This document shows, in pieces, positions 11,345-18,805 of a stretch of 64,000 bases of DNA. The stretch spans positions 21,563 through 85,562 of the forward strand of contig NZ_NRRW01000013.1 of assembly GCF_016583835.1 (NCBI RefSeq), read 5' to 3'. Made by a program: the position numbers and the translations under genes. A model generated the notes under the pieces. The model was given only the letters and a program-made list of their open reading frames with translations, was not told the DNA's origin and did not search any database. The stretch is from Thiococcus pfennigii. Lineage in GTDB: Bacteria > Pseudomonadota > Gammaproteobacteria > Chromatiales > Chromatiaceae. The stretch's first letter is position 1; every line of letters begins with the position of its first letter.

Positions 11345-14300
11345 CCGGGCATCCGGTGGCGGGCGAGCTGCATCGTCTTTTCGATGATCTCGTCCATTTC
11401 GTCGGTCGAGAGCGCGATACCCCGCGCGCCCTTCACCTCGTCATAGAGGTAGTCGTCGATCTCGTTCATCGTCCGGCGCTGGGCGTCGAGGTCATCCCAG
11501 TAGCCCACCTTGCGGTTGCGCCGGAAGATGTCCCACACCGCCATGGCCGCGTCGGCGGCGGTCGCCAGGGCCTGCCCGGCGTCGCTCTGGTGGTTCTCGA
11601 CGAAGGGGCGCAACAGCCCATAGACGGCGGCCGCGTCGGCGTCGCCATTCAGCGCAGGCGGCAGGTCATCGCCCTGGCGCGAGACCACGGCATCCCGGAT
11701 CTCGGTGACGCGCCGCAGGTACTCCAGATCGGATAGGCGCCTGGCGCGGTAGTCGTCGATCGCCTCCTGGATCAGCTTGGAGAATTTCGCGTAGAAGGCC
11801 GGGTCCTGCTCCAGCCGTTCGGTGATGGCGCGCTTGGTGGCGTGGGCGATCGTGTCCGCCTTGGCACCCAGTCTCTTTGCGCTGCCCGCGGCCTGCTCCT
11901 CGACCACTTTCCGGAACGCGGCCTCGTCGAAGATGTTCACCGGCGCGTTCAACCGCACCACCTCGGAGGCCGAGATGTGCGTGTCGAGCAGCTTCTGGAT
12001 GCGCGGCTCGAAATCGCGGTAATCCACGGATTCCGCATAGCGCAGCTTCACCGCTGCCTTCAGGTTGACGAAGCGTTTCAGGTCGCCCTTGTAGGCGCGC
12101 AGCTTCGGCTCGGGCGTCTCGGTGATGAAGCGTTCGCTGGAGAGCGCAATCGCCAGGGTCTTGGCATAGGCCGACAGCCGTTCGTAGAAATCGGCGCGCA
12201 GCTTCTCGTCGGCCAGCAACTGCTCGAAGGCCTCCTCGTCCTGACGGTTCTTGACCGTCTTGAACAGGTCCCACAGCTCGGCATGGCGCTGCGGCAGGGC
12301 CCGGGTCTCTTCATGGATCGCGGTCAGCGCGCCCGCGAGATCGGCCGCCTCGAAGCCTTCCAGGGCGCTGTAGGTGGTCAGCGCCTGATCCAGCTCACCC
12401 AGTACCCCCACGTAGTCGATGACGTAGCCGAAGTCCTTCACCCGGCAGCCAGTTTCGTCCTCGTACAGGCGGTTCACCCGGGCGATGGCCTGAAGCAGCG
12501 TGTGATCCTTGAGCCTTCGCGTGAGATAGAGCACCGTGTTGCGCGGCGCATCGAAGCCGGTCAGCAGCTTGTCCACGACGATCAGGACTTCCGGCTCGTC
12601 ACCGAACTTGAAGGCGTTGACGATATTCTTGTTGTAGTCGTCCTCCGAGCCGTAGCGCTTCATCATGCGTTGCCAGAAGGCCACCACCGCATCGGTGGAT
12701 TCCTCGGCGTCGACCTCATCGAAGCCTTCGCGCTCGTCGGGCGGCGAGATGATCACCTCGCTGGAGACCGCGCCCAGCTCGTCCAGAAAGGCCTTGTAGC
12801 GCAGCGCGGCGGCCTTGTTGGGTGCCACCAGCTGCGCCTTGAAGCCGGTGCCCTGCCAGTTCTGCCGGTAGTGCTCGCTGATGTCGAAGGCGCGCATGTA
12901 GATCACCTGCTCGGCCTTGTTCAGCATCTCGGCACGGGCGTACTTCTTCTTGAGGTCCGCCTTCTGTTGGTCGGTCAGGCCCTGGGTGTGGCGCTCGAAC
13001 CAGATGTCGATGGCCGCCTGATTCTGCTCCAGCTCCACCATGCGCCCTTCGTAGAGCAGCGGCACGATGGCGCCGTCGGCCACCGCCTGGTCGATGGCAT
13101 AGGTGTGGATGACGCCCCCGAACTTGGCCACGTCGCTCTTCTCGCGGGTCAAGAGCGGCGTGCCGGTGAAGCCGATGTAACAGGCGTTGGGGAACATCTG
13201 GCGCATCCGCGCCGAATAGCCGCCCAACTGGGTGCGCTGGGTCTCGTCCACCAGCACGAAGATGTCCGGAGAGGGATCGCTGAATCGCTTATGGGCCAGC
13301 GCCTTGTCGAACTTGTGGACCAGCGTGGTGACGATGTGCGCCTTGCCGTCGGCCACCAGCTCCACCAGGTGGCGGCCGCTCTCGGCCCGCTCGGGCGAGA
13401 GGCCGCAGGCGGCGAAGGTGTTGCCGAGCTGCTTGTCCAGATCCACCCGGTCCGTCACCAACAGGATGCGCGGGTTGCGGATCGTCGGCTCCAGTGCGAG
13501 CGCGCGGGCCAGCATCACCATGGTCAGCGACTTGCCCGAACCCTGGGTGTGCCAGACGATGCCGCCGCGACGCTTGCCAGCGTCGTCCGTCTGGCGGACC
13601 CGACGCAGCACCTCCTGAATCGCGAAGACCTGCTGATAGCGCGCGATCTTGCGCACGCCACCGTCGAAGACCGTGAAGGCCCAGGCCATCTCCAGCAGGC
13701 GTTCCGGCCGGCACAGGGCGTAGAGCGCCCGGTCCTGGTCGGTCGGCATCCGGTGGGTCGGATAGGCCCCGGCCTCATCACCGATGCCCAGCCCGGCAAA
13801 GGCCAGATCGAACAGCGAGACCTTCACCGTGTCCGGCAGCGGGCGTTCCAGCAAGGGCGCGAGTTCGGCGTCCGCCACGGCCTCCTTCCACTTCGACCAG
13901 AACTTGGCCGGCGTGCCGGTGGCGGCGTAGCGGGCCTCGTTCTTGTTCACCGCCAGCACCGTCTGCGCATAGGTGAACAGGCGCGGGATGTACTCATCGC
14001 GCTGGTTGCGGATCATCTGCGAGATCGCCTGGCCCACCTCGACCCCGGGCGACTTGCACTCGATCACCGCCAAGGGGATGCCATTGACGAACAGTACGAT
14101 GTCGGGCCGGCAGGTCTCGACGCTGCGGGTACGCTCCACCGCGAACTCGGCGGCGATGTGATAGACGTTGTTGGCCGGGTTGCGCCAGTCCACGTAGCTC
14201 AGCGTGAAGCTCTTCAGATCGCCCTCGATGGACTGCTCCAGCGCCACCCCCAGCGTCAGCAGGTCGTACACCGCCTCGTTGGTCTTGAGCAGGCCGTCGT

Positions 14301-14556
14301 ACTTCAGGTTCTTCAGCCGCTGGATGGCGCTCTGGAGGTTCTCCTCGCTGAAGAGCCAGCTGCCGCCCTTGTGATGGATGCGGTTCAGCCGCTTCAACTG
14401 CTCGCGCAGGATTTCTTCCAGCAGCAGGTTGCCCGCCCTGCCGCCCCGGGCAGCCAGCGCCTCGGCGGGCGTCAGGTACTGATAGCCCAGGTTCACCAGG
14501 ACCTGGATGGCCGGGATCTGGGACAGGTATTTTTCGTCGAAGCAAAAGGTATCCAT
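11341..14556 (-). CDS. hsdR: Type I restriction endonuclease R subunit HsdR
   Basis: The motor and nuclease subunit of a type I restriction system, 1071 residues. The N-terminal PD-(D/E)XK nuclease shows RPDIVLF (PD at 151-152) and IECKSP (166-168). A superfamily 2 translocase follows with Walker A TQGSGKS near 337-343, DETQ near 437 as the DEAD-box equivalent, and helicase motif VI-like ARVNRLY. The C-terminal part is helical. The first 30 codons recur in two truncated copies at 16364-16564 and 17440-17514. The gene is last but one in the island operon and lies 9 bases after the PIN gene. Confidence 0.95.
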   Translation of the reverse strand: MDTFCFDEKYLSQIPAIQVLVNLGYQYLTPAEALAARGGRAGNLLLEEILREQLKRLNRIHHKGGSWLFSEENLQSAIQRLKNLKYDGLLKTNEAVYDLLTLGVALEQSIEGDLKSFTLSYVDWRNPANNVYHIAAEFAVERTRSVETCRPDIVLFVNGIPLAVIECKSPGVEVGQAISQMIRNQRDEYIPRLFTYAQTVLAVNKNEARYAATGTPAKFWSKWKEAVADAELAPLLERPLPDTVKVSLFDLAFAGLGIGDEAGAYPTHRMPTDQDRALYALCRPERLLEMAWAFTVFDGGVRKIARYQQVFAIQEVLRRVRQTDDAGKRRGGIVWHTQGSGKSLTMVMLARALALEPTIRNPRILLVTDRVDLDKQLGNTFAACGLSPERAESGRHLVELVADGKAHIVTTLVHKFDKALAHKRFSDPSPDIFVLVDETQRTQLGGYSARMRQMFPNACYIGFTGTPLLTREKSDVAKFGGVIHTYAIDQAVADGAIVPLLYEGRMVELEQNQAAIDIWFERHTQGLTDQQKADLKKKYARAEMLNKAEQVIYMRAFDISEHYRQNWQGTGFKAQLVAPNKAAALRYKAFLDELGAVSSEVIISPPDEREGFDEVDAEESTDAVVAFWQRMMKRYGSEDDYNKNIVNAFKFGDEPEVLIVVDKLLTGFDAPRNTVLYLTRRLKDHTLLQAIARVNRLYEDETGCRVKDFGYVIDYVGVLGELDQALTTYSALEGFEAADLAGALTAIHEETRALPQRHAELWDLFKTVKNRQDEEAFEQLLADEKLRADFYERLSAYAKTLAIALSSERFITETPEPKLRAYKGDLKRFVNLKAAVKLRYAESVDYRDFEPRIQKLLDTHISASEVVRLNAPVNIFDEAAFRKVVEEQAAGSAKRLGAKADTIAHATKRAITERLEQDPAFYAKFSKLIQEAIDDYRARRLSDLEYLRRVTEIRDAVVSRQGDDLPPALNGDADAAAVYGLLRPFVENHQSDAGQALATAADAAMAVWDIFRRNRKVGYWDDLDAQRRTMNEIDDYLYDEVKGARGIALSTDEMDEIIEKTMQLARHRMPG

Positions 14557-14565
14557 CCGATTCCC

Positions 14566-15048
14566 CTACGCCTGGCGGTCGTAGCAGGACAGATCGCTGT
14601 CCAGAGACCAGACCCGTACTCGGCTCATCGGATGCAGCCGGCAGTTCCGTTCCCACTCCTTGATGATGGAGAGGTCGGCCAGGCTCACCCCCTCGCGGAA
14701 CTTCTTTGCCGATTTGCTGCGCATGGCCATGTCGGGAAACGCGCCAAGCCAATCCAAGAACTCTTCACGTTCAGGAAAGTGCGTCGCGCGGTAAGGCACC
14801 TCGCCATTGAATGCCTTGGCGACATCCTCGACCAATCGCCGCGCGTAGCTGCGCCGCGTCTGACCGTCGCCCAGGTCCGCGATATGATTGCCAGTTTCCC
14901 AGACCGTCGCCAAGGGCAGCAGGAAGTGGTCGTTCTGCTCTATGCAGGCGGCGAATTCCTCAAGGATGGAGTCCCTGTCCTGGTTGAGCGTCGGAATGTC
15001 CAACACATTGAGATAGACGGAGGTATCAAGCAACAGGATCGCACTCAT
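14566..15048 (-). CDS. PIN-domain putative ribonuclease
   Basis: A 160-residue protein with a PIN-like layout of acidic residues: LLLDTSVYLNVLD at the N-terminus, the glutamate of ATVWETGNHIADL, the aspartate of VSLADLSIIKEW and WSLDSDL near the C-terminus. PIN proteins are metal-dependent RNases and are frequent toxins or defence effectors. Its ATG overlaps the stop of the upstream AAA ATPase gene (TAATG), so the two products are probably made together. An effector role under control of the ATPase is an inference. Confidence 0.75.
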   Translation of the reverse strand: MSAILLLDTSVYLNVLDIPTLNQDRDSILEEFAACIEQNDHFLLPLATVWETGNHIADLGDGQTRRSYARRLVEDVAKAFNGEVPYRATHFPEREEFLDWLGAFPDMAMRSKSAKKFREGVSLADLSIIKEWERNCRLHPMSRVRVWSLDSDLSCYDRQA

Positions 15049-16370
15049 TACCCGCCTCCCTGCTTCAGATTCTCCAGCCAGGCAAGCGCTCGTGCCTGCC
15101 GGTCACCGGTGCGACGCTGCTTGACGAAGCGCTCAAGTGCGCCACTCGTCACCAGCCCGCCGAGTGAATCCTGCGCAATCAGCTCCGGGTAGTCCGGCGC
15201 ATCCTGCAAACGCAGCAGCCGGCTCGTTCCGTCTTGCGGCTCGCGGTAGCAGAACACGACATCAGGCAAAGCGGAATCGGGCAGGGCGTCGAGCAGTGCC
15301 GGGTTATGGGTCGACAACAACACGCGCAAGCGGCGCCGCTCGGCGATCTCTCGAATGTTCTCTAGAAGGCGCCGTGCGCGGCTTGGATGCACGCCGTTGT
15401 CAATTTCCTCGATCACGACGAGGCTGTCTTCAGGCGCCGAAAGCATGGCAGCAGCGATGGAAAGCACGCGAAGCGTTCCATCCGAAAGCAACGAGGCGTC
15501 GTAGTCGCGGGTATGGCCGCCGAAGGTCTCGGTCAGTTTGACCATCACGCCGCCGCGCGGCTCTTCGAGAAACGAGATACTGGCGATGTCCTGTTCCGGC
15601 AGGCTCTGGATGAAGCTGAGAATCGCCACGCGCTGCGATACATACGGCTTTTCGCCCGCTTGTTCGTCCCTTCCCCATAGGTTGAACAGCACCGCCGAGA
15701 GATTGCGGCCGTCGCCCTGAAGGTTGGCATCCGAAGGGAATGCGTACTCGCGCATCCGGGCCGGCACAGGGTCGAGAAAGAGCATGCCGGCGAGCCACCG
15801 CTCGAATTGCCTGGCGACAGGGGGAATCCGCTTGCGCGATTCGGCGTGACCGGCATCGAACGTGGCCGGACTGGTCAACTGAGTGAAGATCGCCGTCTGG
15901 TCGCTACAGGTCACATGCGGTTTACGCCCCCCGCGCGCAAAGTTGTTGTATGCCACCCCCACATCGGTGCCGCGATCCTTCGACGGCTGATCCAGCGCGT
16001 AGAGGGGCACATTGGCCCCGTCATGGGTGAGTGTTTCACCCGTGACATGCAGGCCGTCCACTCGACGCTCGAACGTCATACTCAAGCGGTTCCACTCGGC
16101 GGCGCCCGTCTCCGCGCCCAGACCGAAGGATAAGCCGCGCTCATAGGCCAAGTGCTCGACGGTACCTCGAACGACCCGATCGCCACTCTGCACCACATAC
16201 TGGATTGCCGAAAGCTTCTGGCCTTGGGCCAGCCAGGAAAGCAGGCGCATGCCTTCGATAGCATTGCTCTTGCCCGAGGCATTGGCACCGATCAACACCG
16301 TCAGCGGTGCCAACGGCAATCGCGCCTGCCGGTAACTCTTGAAGTCGTTCAGCGTGATACTGGTCAACAT
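15048..16370 (-). CDS. AAA ATPase (AAA_21/RecF-like) paired with the PIN nuclease
   Basis: A 440-residue ABC/SMC-like ATPase without an obvious coiled coil. Walker A is IGANASGKSN near residues 27-36, the signature-like LSDGTLRVLSIA and Walker B VVIEEIDNGVHPSR lie in the C-terminal half, and the H-loop is LSTHNPALLD. This layout is shared by OLD-like and RloA-like defence ATPases. The gene overlaps both neighbours: the hsdR 5' remnant upstream by 7 bases and the PIN gene downstream by 1. A GAGGG sequence about ten bases before the ATG supports the start. Function beyond ATP hydrolysis is inferred from the company it keeps. Confidence 0.8.
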   Translation of the reverse strand: MLTSITLNDFKSYRQARLPLAPLTVLIGANASGKSNAIEGMRLLSWLAQGQKLSAIQYVVQSGDRVVRGTVEHLAYERGLSFGLGAETGAAEWNRLSMTFERRVDGLHVTGETLTHDGANVPLYALDQPSKDRGTDVGVAYNNFARGGRKPHVTCSDQTAIFTQLTSPATFDAGHAESRKRIPPVARQFERWLAGMLFLDPVPARMREYAFPSDANLQGDGRNLSAVLFNLWGRDEQAGEKPYVSQRVAILSFIQSLPEQDIASISFLEEPRGGVMVKLTETFGGHTRDYDASLLSDGTLRVLSIAAAMLSAPEDSLVVIEEIDNGVHPSRARRLLENIREIAERRRLRVLLSTHNPALLDALPDSALPDVVFCYREPQDGTSRLLRLQDAPDYPELIAQDSLGGLVTSGALERFVKQRRTGDRQARALAWLENLKQGGG

Positions 16371-16564
16371 GCGGCAAGACCCTCTTCAGTCGCTCTTCGC
16401 ACCGGCTGCCGCGACCGCCCGGTGAACCGTCCCTGGATCGGCCGACGCCGATGGGGGTTCGGGGCGGTCCCCGGGGGCGGCAGGACCTGATAGCCAAGGC
16501 TCGCCAAGACCAGCGGGGCCGGGACTTGGGGCAGGTATTTTTCGTCCAAGTGGAAGCCGTCCAT
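16364..16564 (-). pseudogene. Truncated hsdR 5' end (copy 1)
   Basis: A 66-codon frame begins MDGFHLDEKYLPQVPAPLVL and matches the intact HsdR start MDTFCFDEKYLSQIPAIQVL at 12 of 20 residues, continuing to LGYQ. After about 30 codons the similarity ends and the frame runs into unrelated residues, stopping inside the start of the AAA gene. Its ATG overlaps the fic stop (TGATG), as if fic had once been directly coupled to hsdR. It is best read as a scar left when the AAA-PIN module was inserted. Confidence 0.75.
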
Positions 16565-17316
16565 CAGGCCGCCCCCAGACGTTCCAGCAGGGTTTGGATG
16601 GCGTGGTGGACGTGACCGGCGATCAGGGTGATGAAGTCGGTCTTGTCGCCCTCCAGGTTGGCCCTTTCGAGGGCGTCGTAGTAGGCGCGGCGGCTGTCGG
16701 TATCGCCAGGGATGTTGGCGATGGCATAGCCATTGGCCAGCAGGATCAGGTTCATGACCAGCCGCGCCGTGCGGCCATTGCCGTCGATGAAGGGATGGAT
16801 CGTCACCAGCCGCTGGTGGGCCTCGGCGGCGCGCACCACCGGGTGCAGGCGCAAGGATTGGTCCGTGAGCCACAACCCATAGTCCTCCATCAGCTTGGGC
16901 ACGGCCCAAGGCTGCGGCGGCAGGTGGCGGCTGCCCGCAATCATCACGGGCAGGTTGCGGTAGCGCCCGGCGTTGTCGCGGTCGATCCCGCGCAGCACCA
17001 GCGCATGGAGGTTGCGCACCTCGCGCTCATCGAGCGCGGCGCCTTGGTCCGCCAGCTCGCGGATATGCAGGATGGCCTCGTAGTGGTTGATCGCCTCGAG
17101 ATGCTCGCGCAGGGGCTTACCGCCAATCGTGAGGCCCTTGTTGACCACCAGATCGGTCTCGCGCAGGGTCAGCGTATTGCCCTCGATGCGGTTGCTCTCA
17201 AAGGTGTATTCGATATCCAGCGCCTGTTGCAATTGTGCGCTGGTCAGCGGGCGGGCGGCATCGAGGCGGATCTTCAATGCGTCGATCCGTGTCAGGAGGG
17301 TGTCGAGCTCAGACAT
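16564..17316 (-). CDS. Fic domain protein, class II AMPylase-like
   Basis: A 250-residue Fic protein. The catalytic motif HPFIDGNGRTARL is intact, so nucleotidylation (usually AMPylation) of a target hydroxyl is expected. An inhibitory helix motif, SNRIEGN, lies N-terminal to it, matching (S/T)xxxE(G/N) and making it a class II, self-inhibited Fic. I chose the ATG at 17314-17316 because it is preceded by AAGGAGACGAG. The longer open frame upstream is low-complexity and overlaps an hsdR scar. Fic genes are known as extra genes in hsd loci. The target is unknown. Confidence 0.9.
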   Translation of the reverse strand: MSELDTLLTRIDALKIRLDAARPLTSAQLQQALDIEYTFESNRIEGNTLTLRETDLVVNKGLTIGGKPLREHLEAINHYEAILHIRELADQGAALDEREVRNLHALVLRGIDRDNAGRYRNLPVMIAGSRHLPPQPWAVPKLMEDYGLWLTDQSLRLHPVVRAAEAHQRLVTIHPFIDGNGRTARLVMNLILLANGYAIANIPGDTDSRRAYYDALERANLEGDKTDFITLIAGHVHHAIQTLLERLGAA

Positions 17317-17626
17317 GTATCTCGTCTCCTTGCGTGACCGGCCGCCTCCGGAGGGCGAACCGCCTTTGCCATGGGGCCGTGCCGACGCCGCTATCCCGCG
17401 CATCCAAGCCGTCCGCGGAGCCGGGGCACCGGAAACCCGGTTCGCCCGGCATCCGGATCGTCGTGATCCGGCAGAGGCATATTTCGTCGAAGCGGAAGCG
17501 GCGCTCGCCGGCATGTCCGTCGGGACTGTTCATACGCGACACTCTCGCCTCAAAGGTTCCTCGCCGGCGACAAGTGCCCAAGGGGCCCTTTCGGGCCGCT
17601 GTCCGGATAGCTGGCGAGGTCATCTT
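17317..17626. other. Gene-free spacer with a second hsdR scar
   Basis: There is no gene between fic and the AlbA ATPase. The open frames through here are not convincing. The only structure found is the decayed hsdR start at 17440-17514. Confidence 0.5.
17440..17514 (-). pseudogene. Decayed hsdR 5' end (copy 2)
   Basis: On the minus strand, a 36-base stretch beginning TTCCGCTTCGACGAAATATG matches hsdR codons 4-15 at 28 of 36 positions, and its frame reads FRFDEICLCRI against FCFDEKYLSQI. Similarity fades over the next 25-30 bases. No start codon or downstream reading frame remains. It is more decayed than the copy at 16364-16564, suggesting an older event. Confidence 0.5.
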
Positions 17627-18805
17627 TTATGGCCTGCTCTGCCTGTTCGTCCGTTCGACTGCGCGCATGACGTTGGCCTTGAATAGATTCCCCACGCGGT
17701 CGTCGATCAGATCGATGTGCGGCCAGGCACGCAGGGCGCGCAGCAGACCGCTACCCAGTCCGCGATAAGGCAGAAGCTTGGCGGCAAACGAAGCAAGGAT
17801 GGGATTGCGCATATTGGAGTTGCCGGCCTTGATGTTCTCGATGGTCAGGTTGTTGGGCAGGTGGCCGGGGCTGACGATCTCGACGCGATCCGCAAACACC
17901 AGCACGCGCACCGGGGCGCTGATGAAGTAGTCGCGGTGGATGAGGGCGTTGGCGACCAGCTCTTCCCAGACGATGCGCGGAATCTCGGGCTGGCCTTGGG
18001 AGTTGAAGCCCTGCTCGCCTTGCGTGGCACGGGTGTTGGCGACGATGAAGCCCAGCGTCTGCTGGAACACATCGGCCAGCTTGCCGGTAAGGTCGCGACT
18101 GTCGATGTAGCGTTCGTCCTCGATCCGGGTGCCGACAAAGGCGACGGCCTTGACGATGAAGGCAGGCAGGGCGTACTGCGGCGCCTTGGCGAACAGCAGG
18201 CTGCCCGCCAGATTGAGCTGCCCCTGGTTCATCAGGTTCATGTTGCTCAGCAACTGCGGCAGTGGCAGATTTTGCTGGGCGAGCGGCTCGCCGAATTGCT
18301 GTTCGAAGAAGGCTTCGAAATAGGGCATGTCCAGATCACCCACGCCCAAGCCCGCCACCGGCGTTTTGTCGGCATGCACCAAACCCGCCTGCTGGAACAG
18401 GCGCTGGATTTCTTCACGTGAGGTGGCGCGGCGCTTGTCCGAGCCGTTTTTCACCCAGATGACGCCGTTCTTGTCCATGTAGGGCCTGCTGACGCCTTCC
18501 GGAATGGAGACCACCATCACAGTGCCATTCGGGTGCGGCACGTTCTCCGTGAGTGGATTCACAGCGGGGCGCACGTTGTGAGATGCACTGTTGGAAATGA
18601 GCTGGTTCAAGCGGTCGATATCTGCGCCGGACAGGCCAAGCACCGAGCCATCGTTCTGCACGCCAATGAAAATCTTCCCGCCAGCGGTGTTGCTGAAGGC
18701 GACGATCTCGGCCGCCAACGCATCCGCATTGGTCAAGTTCGCCTTGAACTGATGGCGGCTGTCCTCGCCCCGGCTGAGCAGGTCGATCAGCTCTGTGGTT
18801 TCCAT
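17627..18805 (-). CDS. AlbA/Schlafen-domain ATP-binding protein
   Basis: A 392-residue protein with an N-terminal AlbA_2/Schlafen domain (SRHQFKANL and AFSNTAGGKIFIGV) and a C-terminal GHKL-type ATP-binding part (WEELVANALIHRDY and GLGSGLLRAL). Such proteins are often annotated as putative transcriptional regulators or helicases and occur as extra genes in type I restriction loci. The start overlaps the end of trlF by 19 bases. The biochemical role is not established. Nucleic-acid binding and ATP binding are the supported expectations. Confidence 0.85.
   Translation of the reverse strand: METTELIDLLSRGEDSRHQFKANLTNADALAAEIVAFSNTAGGKIFIGVQNDGSVLGLSGADIDRLNQLISNSASHNVRPAVNPLTENVPHPNGTVMVVSIPEGVSRPYMDKNGVIWVKNGSDKRRATSREEIQRLFQQAGLVHADKTPVAGLGVGDLDMPYFEAFFEQQFGEPLAQQNLPLPQLLSNMNLMNQGQLNLAGSLLFAKAPQYALPAFIVKAVAFVGTRIEDERYIDSRDLTGKLADVFQQTLGFIVANTRATQGEQGFNSQGQPEIPRIVWEELVANALIHRDYFISAPVRVLVFADRVEIVSPGHLPNNLTIENIKAGNSNMRNPILASFAAKLLPYRGLGSGLLRALRAWPHIDLIDDRVGNLFKANVMRAVERTNRQSRP

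Noticed and set aside
11842..15192. A 1116-codon plus-strand frame through hsdR
   Set aside because: It is a shadow of hsdR and its neighbours, with no recognisable domain. The minus-strand genes have full motif sets and overlapping starts and stops.
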